Shown: positions 1 to 9,232, counted from the first letter of the stretch. The stretch: 64,000 nucleotides of DNA from Flavobacteriaceae bacterium (GCA_028279515.1 JANQNQ010000009.1:124001-188000), one strand, 5' to 3'. The notes: generated by a model from the letters alone, not told the origin. Numbers and translations: made by a program.

Positions 1-467
1 TCGATGATCGTGATACGCATAAACCAGGATTCAAATTCAATGAATATGAGTTGAAAGGAGTGCCTGTTCGTATTGCGATTGGACCTAAGGACCTTGAGAA
101 AGGAACTGTTGAGCTAGCCCGAAGAGATACCTTGACCAAAGAGTTTGTAGAGAGAACTGCTGTAGTCGAAAAGGTGGAGGCTTTGATGAAGGAGATCCAA
201 GAGAACCTTTATGAGAAGTCATTTGCTTTTAGGGATGCCCATATCACCACGGTGGAGAACTTTGAGGAGTTCAAAGATGTGTTGGAGAATAAAGGAGGTT
301 TTATCTCGGCACACTGGGACGGGACAGTTGAAACAGAAGATAAGATAAAGGAGCTTACTAAGGCCACGATTCGTTGCATTCCGTTGGATGCCAAAGAAGA
401 AGAGGGGCAATGTGTTTACACAGGGAAGCCCTCTAAAAAGCGGGTATTGTTTGCCAAGGCCTATTAA
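1..467 (+). CDS. proS: Prolyl-tRNA synthetase, C-terminal part (truncated by window edge)
   Basis: The frame is open from the first bases (codons start at base 3) to the TAA at 465-467, so only about 155 C-terminal residues are present. They read as the end of an archaeal/eukaryal-type ProS: DDRDTHKPGFKFNEYELKG, then a GVPVRIAIGPKDLEKG stretch of the anticodon-binding domain, then the C-terminal domain with spaced cysteines (CIPLD, then GQCVYTG). The enzyme charges tRNA-Pro in the cytoplasm. The TTG at 51 is internal and not a start. No terminator is obvious after the stop; a promoter for the tRNA genes follows about 25 bp later. Confidence 0.93.
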   Translation, partial: DDRDTHKPGFKFNEYELKGVPVRIAIGPKDLEKGTVELARRDTLTKEFVERTAVVEKVEALMKEIQENLYEKSFAFRDAHITTVENFEEFKDVLENKGGFISAHWDGTVETEDKIKELTKATIRCIPLDAKEEEGQCVYTGKPSKKRVLFAKAY

Positions 468-492
468 ATTTTCAAAAAACTTTTTCAGGCTA

Positions 493-522
493 TTGCAACA
501 TTTAAAAATAGTTGTATTTTTG
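493..522 (+). promoter_or_regulatory. Promoter of the tRNA-Glu genes
   Basis: TTG at 493-495 and TATTTTTG at 515-522 are separated by 19 bp, which matches the Bacteroidota housekeeping promoter (TTG, 17-19 bp, TAnnTTTG). The first tRNA base is 35 bp downstream. Confidence 0.75.
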
Positions 523-557
523 CATCCGCAATTCAAATGATGAGTGCATCATTTATT

Positions 558-629
558 GGCCCATTCGTCTAGTGGTTAGGACGCAAGGTTTTCATCCTTG
601 AAACAGGAGTTCGATTCTCCTATGGGCTA
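558..629 (+). tRNA. tRNA-Glu (UUC), copy 1
   Basis: A 72-nt cloverleaf. The acceptor GGCCCAT pairs with ATGGGCT (first pair G-U), the anticodon stem is CAAGG/CCTTG with loop TTTTCAT giving anticodon TTC, and the T-arm is AGGAG-TTCGATT-CTCCT. Discriminator A; CCA is not encoded. It is identical to the copy at 719-790. Confidence 0.96.
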
Positions 630-718
630 CGATCTTTGAAAATTATGAAGTTGAGTTTTTCATGAGGAATGATCTCATTCAGCATTCAAAATTTAGAATT
701 CAAAATCATAATTACCTC

Positions 719-790
719 GGCCCATTCGTCTAGTGGTTAGGACGCAAGGTTTTCATCCTTGAAACAGGAGTTCGATTCTCCTATGGGCTA
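719..790 (+). tRNA. tRNA-Glu (UUC), copy 2
   Basis: The same 72-nt cloverleaf as 558-629, base for base, after an 89-bp spacer with no TAnnTTTG element visible. Both genes are therefore probably processed from one transcript started at 493-522. Confidence 0.95.
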
Positions 791-803
791 CTATTTTAAT
801 ATG

Positions 804-819
804 GACGCATTGAGGCGTC
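804..819 (+). other. Small hairpin in the rpsT leader
   Basis: GACGC-ATTGAG-GCGTC, a 5-bp stem 28 bp before the rpsT start. It may end the tRNA transcript weakly or sit in the rpsT leader; the U-tract is poor. Confidence 0.35.
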
Positions 820-847
820 TATTATAGAAAACATTAATTAGAGAAAG

Positions 848-1099
848 ATGGCAAATCACAAGTCAGCATTAAAGAGAATCAGAAGTAACGAGACGAAGCG
901 CCTTAGAAACAGGTATCAGCACAAGACCACACGTAATGCTATCAAGAAGCTACGTGAGACTACTGATAAGAAGGAGGCTGAGAAATTGTACCCAACAATT
1001 TCTGGAATGCTAGACAAGTTAGCTAAGCGTAACATTATTCACGCTAACAAGGCTGCTAACTTGAAGTCACAGCTTGCTAAGCACGTAAACGCGCTATAA
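848..1099 (+). CDS. rpsT: 30S ribosomal protein bS20
   Basis: An 83-residue, strongly basic, helical protein beginning [15 protein letters not shown], the hallmark N-terminus of bS20, which binds 16S rRNA in the small subunit. Length is normal. The ATG follows an A-rich leader as is usual in this phylum. It stands alone between the tRNA-Glu pair and a strong terminator. Confidence 0.97.
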   Translation: MANHKSALKRIRSNETKRLRNRYQHKTTRNAIKKLRETTDKKEAEKLYPTISGMLDKLAKRNIIHANKAANLKSQLAKHVNAL

Positions 1100-1127
1100 T
1101 ATAATTTGACCTTTTAGGTTAAAGTGC

Positions 1128-1154
1128 AAAGCTCCCGTAATGGGGGCTTTTTTT
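1128..1154 (+). terminator. Rho-independent terminator of rpsT
   Basis: AAAGCTCCC-gtaat-GGGGGCTTT hairpin (one G-U pair) followed by a T-run. Confidence 0.88.
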
Positions 1155-1160
1155 GTTGTT

Positions 1161-1344
1161 AATGGGTTTGCGTTAGGGATAGAGGCACTTCGACTGCGCT
1201 CAGTGCAGGCTTATAGCTGTGCTGAGGAAAGGAGTTGTTGGAGCTCATCAATTTTATGTCATACCGAGCGCAGTCGAGGTGCAAAATTGATAGCGACTGC
1301 CGATAGCCCGACCGTGAAGTGAGCTTGCTCTATTTCACGGGAAC
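1161..1344 (+). repeat. Dispersed intergenic repeat, copy A
   Basis: A 184-bp non-coding stretch that recurs in inverted orientation at 35847-35991. Shared blocks include AGCTCATCAATTTT, CCGAGCGCAGTCGAGGT, CAAAATTGATAGCGACT and GTGAAGTGAGCTTGCTCTA. Copy A carries about 45 bp (around 1186-1230) that copy B lacks. The right end folds into a CCGTGAA...TTCACGG hairpin. No protein is credible here. Confidence 0.85.
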
Positions 1345-1370
1345 GCCAAAAAAAATAAATAGATGGAAAC

Positions 1371-1400
1371 AAAAAATCCTCCTTGAAAAAGGAGGATTTA
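1371..1400 (-). terminator. Terminator of rho
   Basis: On the minus strand AAATCCTCC-ttttt-caaGGAGGATTT is followed by TTTTTTG, 28 bp past the rho stop. Confidence 0.85.
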
Positions 1401-1428
1401 GCTTTATATGTTTTAGAGGAAGAACCTC

Positions 1429-3069
1429 TTACTGATTCATGGTCATCAAGAACTCTTCGTTGTTCTTGGTGCGTTTGATACGGTCTTCCATGAATTCCAT
1501 GGCTTCTACCGGATTCATGTCTGCTAGGTATTTTCTCATGATCCACATACGCTGGATCGTGTTCTCGTCTAGCAATAGGTCATCACGACGCGTACTCGAA
1601 GAGATAAGGTCGATTGCAGGGAAGATACGTCGGTTCGAAATACGACGATCCAACTGAAGCTCCATGTTACCGGTTCCTTTAAATTCTTCGAAGATAACTT
1701 CGTCCATTTTCGATCCTGTCTCGGTCAATGCTGTTGCGATGATCGATAATGAGCCTCCGCCTTCGATGTTACGGGCGGCACCAAAGAAACGCTTTGGTTT
1801 GTGCAGTGCGTTGGCGTCCACACCACCACTCAATACTTTACCTGATGCAGGTTGTACGGTGTTGTATGCACGGGCTAAACGTGTGATCGAATCTAATAGG
1901 ATGACCACATCATGTCCGCATTCTACCAAACGTTTCGCCTTTTCAAGTACGATGTTGGCCACTTTTACGTGCTCGCTTGCTTCCTTGTCAAATGTAGAGG
2001 CAATCACTTCACCTTTTACATTACGCTGCATATCGGTAACTTCTTCAGGACGCTCATCAATCAATAGGATGATCTGATATACTTCTGGGTGGTTGGCCGC
2101 AATAGCATTGGCCACATCCTTAAGTAGCATCGTTTTACCTGTTTTAGGTTGCGATACGATCATACCACGTTGTCCTTTTCCGATAGGAGAGAACAAATCA
2201 ATAATACGTGTTGAAGGTGTGCTTCTTCTTTCGGCTAGATTAAATTTTTCTTCCGGGAAAAGCGGAGTAAGGTGTTCAAATGAAACACGGTCTCTTACTA
2301 CTTCTGGGCCCAATCCGTTGATCTTATTTACTTTGATCAAAGGAAAATACTTTTCACCTTCTTTAGGTGGACGTACGTTTCCTAATACGGTATCACCTGT
2401 CTTGAGTCCGAACAAACGAATCTGAGATTGTGATACATAAATATCATCTGGCGAAGAAAGGTAGTTATAATCAGAAGACCTTAAGAAGCCATATCCATCT
2501 TGCATGATGTCAAGAACACCTTCGCTTTCGATGATTCCTTCAAACTCAAAATCGGGTTCTCTGTATCGGTTGCGATTGTCCTTGTTGTGTTGGTCCTTAT
2601 TGCCGTTGTTCTTGTCACGGTTTTGATTCTGATTGCCTTTGTGGTCTCTATTTTGGTCTTTGCGTTGACGATGTTGTTGTTGATGCTCTTTTTTCTTAGG
2701 CTGTTCTTTTTTGGCCTGAGCTTCTTCTTTTTCCTTAGGAGCGTTTTGTGCTTCTACAGGTTTGTTTGGTTTCTCAACTTTTTTTGGCCCTTTAGGAGCT
2801 TCCTCCTTTTTTTCAAAGAGTTCAGGAGCCTTAGCGTCTTTGGTGTTCTTTTGAACGCGCTTTCTCTTCGGTTTGTTGTCCTGTTCTTTCTTAGGTTTTG
2901 GGGCTGGTTTTTCTTGTTTAAGTGCATCTGGGTTTGCGGCCAGATGATCTATGATCTTGTAGACTAGGTCTAGTTTTTTTAGCGAACTGTATTTAGGAAT
3001 CCCTGCCTTCTTAGCAATTTCCTGCAACTCAGGAAGCTTCTTTTCTTTTAGTTCTGAAATATCAAACAT
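1429..3069 (-). CDS. rho: Transcription termination factor Rho with disordered insert
   Basis: A 546-residue hexameric RNA helicase that ends transcription. Order: Rho-N helical domain (about 1-45, [18 protein letters not shown]); a highly charged Lys/Gln/Asn/Arg/His-rich low-complexity insert (about 50-170); cold-shock RNA-binding domain (about 180-255, with [23 protein letters not shown]); RecA-type ATPase with Walker [10 protein letters not shown] and Walker [15 protein letters not shown]. coli Rho is 419 residues, and the extra length is all in the insert, as is common in Bacteroidota. The ATG at 3069 is the only sensible start. Confidence 0.96.
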   Translation of the reverse strand: MFDISELKEKKLPELQEIAKKAGIPKYSSLKKLDLVYKIIDHLAANPDALKQEKPAPKPKKEQDNKPKRKRVQKNTKDAKAPELFEKKEEAPKGPKKVEKPNKPVEAQNAPKEKEEAQAKKEQPKKKEHQQQHRQRKDQNRDHKGNQNQNRDKNNGNKDQHNKDNRNRYREPDFEFEGIIESEGVLDIMQDGYGFLRSSDYNYLSSPDDIYVSQSQIRLFGLKTGDTVLGNVRPPKEGEKYFPLIKVNKINGLGPEVVRDRVSFEHLTPLFPEEKFNLAERRSTPSTRIIDLFSPIGKGQRGMIVSQPKTGKTMLLKDVANAIAANHPEVYQIILLIDERPEEVTDMQRNVKGEVIASTFDKEASEHVKVANIVLEKAKRLVECGHDVVILLDSITRLARAYNTVQPASGKVLSGGVDANALHKPKRFFGAARNIEGGGSLSIIATALTETGSKMDEVIFEEFKGTGNMELQLDRRISNRRIFPAIDLISSSTRRDDLLLDENTIQRMWIMRKYLADMNPVEAMEFMEDRIKRTKNNEEFLMTMNQ

Positions 3070-3192
3070 GTAATTGTTGAATTGAAAATATTGTTGTTTA
3101 TAAGATTGAGTTTTTGACGGGGAACGTCGAAAAAATCATTGAAGTAGTTTTGTGCTCAATACAAACACAGTCAAATTGTTACTGCAATGATA

Positions 3193-3200
3193 CAAATTTA
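3193..3200 (-). promoter_or_regulatory. -7 element, probable rho promoter
   Basis: TAAATTTG on the minus strand, 123 bp upstream of the rho ATG. No well-spaced -33 TTG is seen. Confidence 0.45.
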
Positions 3201-3237
3201 TTTCAAGAATCAAATAGTATTTTTTAAAAAGAACTCC

Positions 3238-3245
3238 TATTTTTG
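3238..3245 (+). promoter_or_regulatory. -7 element of the DUF4293 gene
   Basis: TATTTTTG, 18 bp before the ATG at 3264. Confidence 0.55.
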
Positions 3246-3263
3246 TCCAGAAATTAAGACCGT

Positions 3264-3677
3264 ATGCTTCAAAGAATACAAAGTGTTTATTTATTATTGG
3301 TGACCGTTTTGGGAACTGTTGGTATTTTTTTGGCAGGATTGTTTTCGAAAGGCGAAGACGGAAATTTGGTCTTTGCTGAAAAAGGATTGTTGATCACGGT
3401 GTTGTTGGCCGTTTCGGTTTTGGGAGCATTGATCACCATCTTTTTGTTCAAGAATAGAAAACTACAGTTTGTATTAAACAGACTGAACATAATATTAAAC
3501 TTTATTTTACTAGGAGTATTTGTTTATCGATCGCAAACGTTACCCGGAGGGATGGATTTCTCAGAGAAGGGTATTTGGATGCTTCTTCCGCTCATTTCTA
3601 TCGTATTTTTAGCGTTGGCCAATAAGGCCATCAAAAAGGATGAAGATCTTGTAAAATCTGTGGATCGATTACGATAA
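3264..3677 (+). CDS. DUF4293 family membrane protein
   Basis: 137 residues beginning MLQRIQSVYLLLVTVLG, the typical start of DUF4293, a Bacteroidota family often found next to rho. Four hydrophobic segments (about 6-25, 44-64, 72-92, 103-122) separated by short charged loops, with a Lys/Asp-rich cytoplasmic tail. Function unknown. It is divergent from rho and closed by a terminator. Confidence 0.85.
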   Translation: MLQRIQSVYLLLVTVLGTVGIFLAGLFSKGEDGNLVFAEKGLLITVLLAVSVLGALITIFLFKNRKLQFVLNRLNIILNFILLGVFVYRSQTLPGGMDFSEKGIWMLLPLISIVFLALANKAIKKDEDLVKSVDRLR

Positions 3678-3706
3678 ACCTAACATCTTAGTAGTATTAG
3701 TGCGTT

Positions 3707-3735
3707 AAAAGGCTGGAAATTTTTCCAGCCTTTTA
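3707..3735 (+). terminator. Terminator after the DUF4293 gene
   Basis: AAAAGGCTGGAAA/TTTTCCAGCCTTTT hairpin followed by ATTTTG. Confidence 0.85.
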
Positions 3736-3823
3736 TTTTGTAGTATATTTAATACAACATCACCATTTGTGGTGATATCTAAAAATCACCGTTTGCGCGA
3801 TTGTTTGCTGTTAAATGGTTCAT

Positions 3824-3831
3824 TATGTTTG
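3824..3831 (+). promoter_or_regulatory. -7 element of the response-regulator operon
   Basis: TATGTTTG, 22 bp before the preferred ATG at 3853. It lies inside any longer reading from 3769, which argues for the shorter start. Confidence 0.55.
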
Positions 3832-3852
3832 TTGCATCTAAACTTTTTAGGT

Positions 3853-4527
3853 ATGGAAGGGGAAAAAATCAAGATACATTTAGCTGATGATCATCAAGTA
3901 TTAATCGATGGTCTGTTGGCGGTTCTTAGACTTGAGCAAAAGTTTGAGGTTGTTGGATTCTCATTAAATGGAAATGCACTCCTAGAGCGTATCCAAGAGA
4001 ACAAGGCTGATGTACTGATCATGGACATCAATATGCCCGAAAGAGACGGGATAGAAGTACTTAGAGAGTTTAACGAAAAAGGGTACCCATGTAAGGTGAT
4101 CATCTTATCTAGTTATGAAGATGTGAAACTTATCAAAGAAGTGCTCAAACTTGGCGCCCATGGCTTCCTAGCCAAAAATTGTGCAGGAGAGAACATAGCC
4201 GAGGCAATCGAAACAGTCTATAAAGGGGAGAAGTATTTTAGCGACAGCATTAGGGATAAGATTCTTGGTGCCTTCTCTGGTGTCAAGACCGAAGTGGCCG
4301 AAAGTACTGACAAGTACTTTCTGGGGGCCATTGACTCGATCACGGATCGAGAACTTGAAATATTGAAACTCATTGCTCAAGAGTGCAGTGGTCAAGAGAT
4401 CGGAGACAGATTAGGGATCAGTAAGAATACGGTCGAAAGCCACCGAAAGAATCTGATTAAAAAATTAAAGGTAAAAAACTCAATAGGTTTAGTCAAACTT
4501 GCGATGCGATATAACCTTGTCAACTAG
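3853..4527 (+). CDS. NarL/FixJ-type response regulator
   Basis: 224 residues. Receiver domain (about 4-125) with the acidic pair in LADDHQ, phosphoacceptor Asp58 in LIMDINMPERDG and the conserved Lys in FLAKNCAG. LuxR-type helix-turn-helix at about 163-222 (TDRELEILKLIAQECSGQEI then a typical recognition helix). It probably takes phosphate from the histidine kinase at 4859-6628 and acts as a DNA-binding regulator. The start at 3853 is preferred over an in-frame upstream one (3769) because the receiver fold begins here and the -7 element lies between them. Confidence 0.9.
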   Translation: MEGEKIKIHLADDHQVLIDGLLAVLRLEQKFEVVGFSLNGNALLERIQENKADVLIMDINMPERDGIEVLREFNEKGYPCKVIILSSYEDVKLIKEVLKLGAHGFLAKNCAGENIAEAIETVYKGEKYFSDSIRDKILGAFSGVKTEVAESTDKYFLGAIDSITDRELEILKLIAQECSGQEIGDRLGISKNTVESHRKNLIKKLKVKNSIGLVKLAMRYNLVN

Positions 4528-4564
4528 CAACTAAACTATTGTTAACCTAAATTTTTTTATTATT

Positions 4565-4852
4565 ATGAGTAGATTAATTTCGTATGATTTTAAGAGAGAT
4601 GCTAAAGGAGAGTATTACTTGACGTTCAAAGTGACAGAAGGCACTAAAGTCGAGTACTCTGTTGACAGAGCTGGTGTAAACCTAGTAACCTTGTCTGAAG
4701 GTAAAGGACATCAAGACAATGCGCAGCAGTATTTTCCTGACTCTCAAGGACAGGTTCAGATTGCATTTGTCGGTGCCGAAGGTGACGACGATGACGTTAT
4801 GAGTCGAGAAGAGAGCGGCTCAAGACGTCCCAAGATAGACGTTCTCATATAA
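4565..4852 (+). CDS. Small acidic protein between regulator and kinase
   Basis: 95 residues, no signal peptide or membrane segment. The N-terminal half looks like a small beta domain (YYLTFKVTEGTKVEYSVDR); the C-terminal part is very acidic (EGDDDDVMSREE). I do not recognise the family. It lies 37 bp after the response regulator and 6 bp before the kinase, so it is almost certainly co-transcribed with both and may be an accessory or output of that two-component system. This last point is inference from position only. Confidence 0.7.
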   Translation: MSRLISYDFKRDAKGEYYLTFKVTEGTKVEYSVDRAGVNLVTLSEGKGHQDNAQQYFPDSQGQVQIAFVGAEGDDDDVMSREESGSRRPKIDVLI

Positions 4853-4858
4853 GCTTAA

Positions 4859-6628
4859 ATGCATAAACTATTTTTAGTTAAAATACTATTCATTCAAATA
4901 TTGCTCTCAACAATGCTTGGGAGCAATATTTTTGCTTTTTATCAACCTTCAAAGAAACAATCTAAGACACCGTTAGAAGAAGTTCAAAAGCTTGTTGAAG
5001 AAGGGAAGTCGAGGCAGGCTTTGGATTTGGCCCTCGTAGAGTACGGAAAGCATAAAGCTAGTGGTTCTCATCACGACCTTCTAAAATGGAGTGCTATTTT
5101 GGGAGATATTTTTAGAAAGAACTCTGATTTTGGTACGGCAATTCGCTATTATCGCGAGTCTTTGAAATCGGGTCAACGAATCAATGATTCATTAGGCATT
5201 ATGAATGCACATTTGAACATTGGGAGCACTTACCTTAAAAACTATAGAGACAAACAGGAATTAGACGATTCAACCGAACAGCGCCTAATCAAACTCTCTG
5301 AATTTCACTTCGATAAAATACTGAATGACTTTGCATATGTCAAAACCGCATCCCATATAAGAGCAACAACACTCAAAAATTTGTCAGGCCTTTATTCATA
5401 TACTGGTCGATTTGATAAAGCGGAAACAGCAGCTGAAGAGGCCTACACTATATATGAATCACTTCAGGATACATTATCCATGATCTCGGCTAAGTCAAAC
5501 TTGGCCGTAGCTTACATATTCAAAGAGGATTACAACAAAGCTAGAGACATGTATCTGGATTATCTACCTCTGCTGAAAGATACCGCCAATTTTGAAATCC
5601 TTCTGAGAAAAGAAATTGCCATAACAAACCTCTCTTACATTCATGAACAGATGGAAGATTACGAGAAGGCTTTTGAGTATCAGTTGGAGAGCAGTTCTCT
5701 TAATTATGTAATAGAAGAAAAAACAAAGGCGGCCGAGATAAAAGAAATCGAAGCCAAATACAACGCGGATCAAATCAAGAAGGCAGAGGCAGTAAAAACG
5801 GCTGAAGAGACTGCAAAAAAGGCGAGATTTCAAAAATGGACCACCGGTTTGGCAATCGCAATCATTGGCCTTGTAATTGCCTTGTATTTCATCAGTAAGA
5901 ACTCTCGCTTAAAACAACAAAACCTACAGCTCCAACTTTTCAAACAAGAATTCGAAAAGCAACGCGAACTCGAGAAGCTTCAGATCGAGAATCAATATAA
6001 GGTAATCAACGCGACCCTGGATGGACGAGAACTCGAACGAAAGTCGATAGCACAAACCCTGCACGACAGCGTTAGTGCATTGTTGTCTTCGGCCAATCTA
6101 CATGTTCAGGCGTTAAAATTTCAGCTCAAGGAAACTCCTGACGAACTCAAGAAGACCCAACGCATCATTACCGAGGCTTCTGGAAAGATCCGTGACCTTT
6201 CGCATCAATTGATCTCTTCCGTATTGCTAAAGTTCGGATTAGAATATGCGCTTCAAGATATTTGTGAGAAATACTCAAACTCACAAATAAAACTTATTTG
6301 CAATTGCGATGACAGTATGCCTCGTTTTGATGAGAACTTCGAAATCAAAGTGTACAATATTACTGAAGAGCTCATCAATAATATTTTAAAGCATAGTAAG
6401 GCTTCAAAAGCAACCATTCAACTTCACTATAAAGATGATCGGCTGACGATACGTGTCTCTGATAACGGGGTTGGATTCGATACAGATATCATCGGAAAGA
6501 AAGGTGGTATCGGACTCAGTCAGATCGGAGCTCGTATCAAAAACCTCAAAGGAAAAGTGAAGATCACCTCGGATCGTTCCCAAGGCACAAAGGTGCAATT
6601 CACCGTGCCAGCGCCTTTGCGCGTGTAA
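4859..6628 (+). CDS. TPR-containing HisKA_3 sensor histidine kinase
   Basis: 589 residues. Cleavable-type signal (1-26), TPR array (about 40-290, e.g. LGIMNAHLNIGSTYLKNY, DTLSMISAKSNLAVAYIFKE), coiled coil, one membrane helix (about 327-347), second coiled coil, HisKA_3 dimerisation domain with phosphoacceptor His402 in AQTLHDSVSALL, and a HATPase_c domain (N box EELINNILKHS about 500, G1 DNGVGF, G2 GGIGLSQIGARIKNL). This is the Bacteroidota layout in which periplasmic TPRs sense a signal and the cytoplasmic kinase feeds a NarL-type regulator, here at 3853-4527. Confidence 0.9.
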   Translation: MHKLFLVKILFIQILLSTMLGSNIFAFYQPSKKQSKTPLEEVQKLVEEGKSRQALDLALVEYGKHKASGSHHDLLKWSAILGDIFRKNSDFGTAIRYYRESLKSGQRINDSLGIMNAHLNIGSTYLKNYRDKQELDDSTEQRLIKLSEFHFDKILNDFAYVKTASHIRATTLKNLSGLYSYTGRFDKAETAAEEAYTIYESLQDTLSMISAKSNLAVAYIFKEDYNKARDMYLDYLPLLKDTANFEILLRKEIAITNLSYIHEQMEDYEKAFEYQLESSSLNYVIEEKTKAAEIKEIEAKYNADQIKKAEAVKTAEETAKKARFQKWTTGLAIAIIGLVIALYFISKNSRLKQQNLQLQLFKQEFEKQRELEKLQIENQYKVINATLDGRELERKSIAQTLHDSVSALLSSANLHVQALKFQLKETPDELKKTQRIITEASGKIRDLSHQLISSVLLKFGLEYALQDICEKYSNSQIKLICNCDDSMPRFDENFEIKVYNITEELINNILKHSKASKATIQLHYKDDRLTIRVSDNGVGFDTDIIGKKGGIGLSQIGARIKNLKGKVKITSDRSQGTKVQFTVPAPLRV

Positions 6629-6700
6629 TGGGGTTATTTCCCCTTGATTGCCAGATTGTTAAGGTTGAAATTTGCTTCTTGAAATCAAAATCGACCTTAC

Positions 6701-7057
6701 ATGAGAAACGCTTCCGCCATTCACCTAAAACAGATTGTTTTTGTACTGCTGCTAAGTACTTCGCTCACCTTTCAAAGTTGTATGAGCACGCGGCTAGTTA
6801 CTGAAGCCGACTGTGACACCTTTGTAAATAATCCGACACAACGTAAAACGACTTGGTCCTTTTTTTGGGGAATGATGCGTCCTACTGATATTGACCCTAA
6901 GTGTGAATCTTCAGCCTTGAATGGTGTCGAAACTAAAACCAATCTTGGATATATTCTTCTATCAGCGGTGACCTTGGGAATTGTTGTGCCTCAAGAAGTC
7001 GAATGGTGCTGCAAACCCATTAACCCGGATACCGAGACTATAGGAAGCAATCAATAA
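6701..7057 (+). CDS. Putative small lipoprotein
   Basis: 118 residues with a lipoprotein signal (LLLSTSLTFQSC, Cys27). The mature part has six further cysteines and a hydrophobic stretch (LGYILLSAVTLGIVVPQ). It faintly recalls Bor-like small lipoproteins but I cannot assign it. It ends 12 bp before the FAD oxidase and is probably in the same transcript. Confidence 0.65.
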   Translation: MRNASAIHLKQIVFVLLLSTSLTFQSCMSTRLVTEADCDTFVNNPTQRKTTWSFFWGMMRPTDIDPKCESSALNGVETKTNLGYILLSAVTLGIVVPQEVEWCCKPINPDTETIGSNQ

Positions 7058-7069
7058 AACAGAACGGTC

Positions 7070-8680
7070 ATGGCAAAATTACCCGAAGGCATAGAACGCA
7101 TTCGTATCAGAGAATGGGAGAACAAGCATGAAAATTTTGTGCAGAAGTTAGAGAAGAACGCTTCCTTTAAGTTGCGATTACCAGCTTCTAAAGATTCTAG
7201 CGCAGCAAAGTACCGGGCCACAACCAAGAATTTCCAATGGCTTATCAAACATGCCATTGATAAGAAGATTCGATTGAGAGCCATGGGTAGCGGATGGTCA
7301 TTCTCTAAAGTAGCTGTCACCGAAGGCGGTATCATCGACACCAAGTCGTTGCGCCTTTCATTTGCCTTATCCAAAAGCATGGTACATCCTGATTATTTGG
7401 ATCAAGGAGGCGAGCCAGGCGATCTGTTCTTGGCGCAGTGTGGCATGTCCATTTTACAGATCAATAGTAAGTTAGAAAAAAGAACAGCGCCAAGGTCAAT
7501 AAAAGCTTCGGGTGCTAGTAACGGACAAACCATTGCGGGAGCTCTTTCTACAGGAACCCATGGCGCAGCCTTTGGTGTTGGGGCCATTCAGGATTTTGTG
7601 GTTGGACTCCACGTGATTGTTGGTACGGATAGACATGTTTATATCGAACGTGCTTCAGACCCTCGGGTTTCAGACAAGTTTGTTAAATGGCTGGGCGCCG
7701 AATTGATTCGGGATGATGATATGTTCAATGCAGCCGTAGTAAGCTTCGGTAGTTTTGGCATTATTCACGGTGTGATGATCGAAACCGAACCCTTGTTCTT
7801 ACTAGAAGAGCATCGACTGGACGAAATACCGTACGACACAGCGCTAAAATTGGCCATGAACAAGCAAGATTTCTCGCAAATAGAACCAACATTACCTTTT
7901 CCGGTATCTTCACCAGGGCGAGAACTATACCATTTCGAAGTATTAATAAATCCGCATAAATTCAAAGAAAATGACAAAGACAAAGGGGTATTTCTTAAAA
8001 TCCTTTATAAGCAGCCTTATCGCTCTAATTATGATCGGCGTGAGCCTGTTCATGATGGTTTCACTTATGGCGACGACCTTCTTGGGTTAGTCCAAACGGT
8101 TTTAGATAGCTTAGGACCGCTCTCAGATGCCATCGTGCCCTCATTAGTTAATACACTATTCCCATTGGCGTATAAGAAAGTACCACCAGAAACAGGAACC
8201 GTAGGGGAAACGTTTACAGGGACTAAATTTAGAGGAAAGGTAGGCAGTGCTGCCATCGGAATTGACATCAAGGATTCGGCCCAAGTAGTCAAAGAGATCA
8301 TAAGATTGAACGATAAGAGAGCATTTCCTGGAGGTCTGTCATTGCGCTACGTAAAAGGAACGCAAGCTTCGTTAGGGTTTACCAAGTTTCCGAAGACCTG
8401 TGTGCTCGAACTTGACGGTGTCGATTCCAAGAAAACGCGAAAATTTTATGAATCGGTCTGGGATAGACTCGAAGAGCTCAACATACCGTATACGTTACAT
8501 TGGGGCAAGATCAACTTCAATCTAAACAAAAAAAGGGTAGAAGATATGTACGGCCAAGACACGGTCGAAACCTGGATTGAAACTAGAAACAGTCTATTGG
8601 ATGAAGCAACGCGTGAAGTCTTTACCAATAAGTTTATCGAAAAATGCGGACTTAATAGAACACTAGGGGCTATTGTTTGA
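7070..8680 (+). CDS. FAD-dependent oxidase of the VAO / sugar-lactone oxidase family
   Basis: 536 residues. N-terminal PCMH-type FAD-binding domain (about 45-245) with RAMGSGWSFSKVA, ASNGQTIAGALSTGTHGAA and a hydrophobic sheet; the C-terminal half matches D-arabinono-lactone/L-gulono-lactone oxidases. Where many relatives have GSGHS with a His that covalently holds FAD, this one has GSGWS, so FAD is probably bound non-covalently. Likely oxidises a sugar lactone or polyol; the substrate cannot be read from sequence. Its stop abuts the stop of the convergent phosphodiesterase gene. Confidence 0.82.
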   Translation: MAKLPEGIERIRIREWENKHENFVQKLEKNASFKLRLPASKDSSAAKYRATTKNFQWLIKHAIDKKIRLRAMGSGWSFSKVAVTEGGIIDTKSLRLSFALSKSMVHPDYLDQGGEPGDLFLAQCGMSILQINSKLEKRTAPRSIKASGASNGQTIAGALSTGTHGAAFGVGAIQDFVVGLHVIVGTDRHVYIERASDPRVSDKFVKWLGAELIRDDDMFNAAVVSFGSFGIIHGVMIETEPLFLLEEHRLDEIPYDTALKLAMNKQDFSQIEPTLPFPVSSPGRELYHFEVLINPHKFKENDKDKGVFLKILYKQPYRSNYDRREPVHDGFTYGDDLLGLVQTVLDSLGPLSDAIVPSLVNTLFPLAYKKVPPETGTVGETFTGTKFRGKVGSAAIGIDIKDSAQVVKEIIRLNDKRAFPGGLSLRYVKGTQASLGFTKFPKTCVLELDGVDSKKTRKFYESVWDRLEELNIPYTLHWGKINFNLNKKRVEDMYGQDTVETWIETRNSLLDEATREVFTNKFIEKCGLNRTLGAIV

Positions 8681-9175
8681 TCAACGTGTCTCCAATTCGA
8701 TAACTTCAAGATCTTTGACCTTGCTGCCATCAATTACAAATCGAAGCATCGTTCTGACCTTGTGAAACCCATGTTTTCCAACCGCACCTGGGTTCATATG
8801 TAGCAAGTTCAATTTCTTGTCGAACATTACTTTCAAGATATGTGAATGTCCACAGATGAATAATTGTGGTGGGTTTTGACGAATCTCATCGCGAACTCTC
8901 ACATTATAGCGATTTGGGTATCCGCCGATATGCGTGATCCAAACATCAACACCTTCGCACATAAAACGATTGTTCTCTGGGAACTCAGCACGCGCTTCGG
9001 CATTGTCGATGTTTCCCCAAACGGCACGTAGCGGTTTTAATTCCTTGATCGTGTCGGTCACAGAAAGATCTCCAATATCTCCGGCATGCCAAACCTCGTC
9101 AGCTTGCTGCACGTACTTTAAGATCTGCTGGTCGATATGGCTATGCGTGTCAGATAGTAAGAGAATTTTCTTCAT
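8681..9175 (-). CDS. YfcE/MJ0936-type metallophosphoesterase
   Basis: 164 residues, normal for this family of small calcineurin-like phosphodiesterases. Metal-binding motifs are complete: LLSDTHSH, HAGDIGD, GNID, ITHIGG and CGHSH. Cytoplasmic, dinuclear metal, hydrolyses phosphodiesters; the natural substrate in this phylum is unknown. Divergent from truA. Confidence 0.9.
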   Translation of the reverse strand: MKKILLLSDTHSHIDQQILKYVQQADEVWHAGDIGDLSVTDTIKELKPLRAVWGNIDNAEARAEFPENNRFMCEGVDVWITHIGGYPNRYNVRVRDEIRQNPPQLFICGHSHILKVMFDKKLNLLHMNPGAVGKHGFHKVRTMLRFVIDGSKVKDLEVIELETR

Positions 9176-9232
9176 ATTAATAAAACTTCGTTAAATCAAA
9201 AAGACCCAAGTCGCTGCTGAGATCAATATCAT

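Noticed and set aside
1140..1546. Reading frames over the first dispersed repeat (plus and minus)
   Set aside because: They cover hairpins and the rho terminator, differ between the two repeat copies and look like no protein.
2500..2967. Hydrophobic 155-codon frame opposite rho
   Set aside because: It is the mirror of the Lys-rich insert of Rho; the Leu/Phe/Val run follows from complementing Lys/Glu codons.
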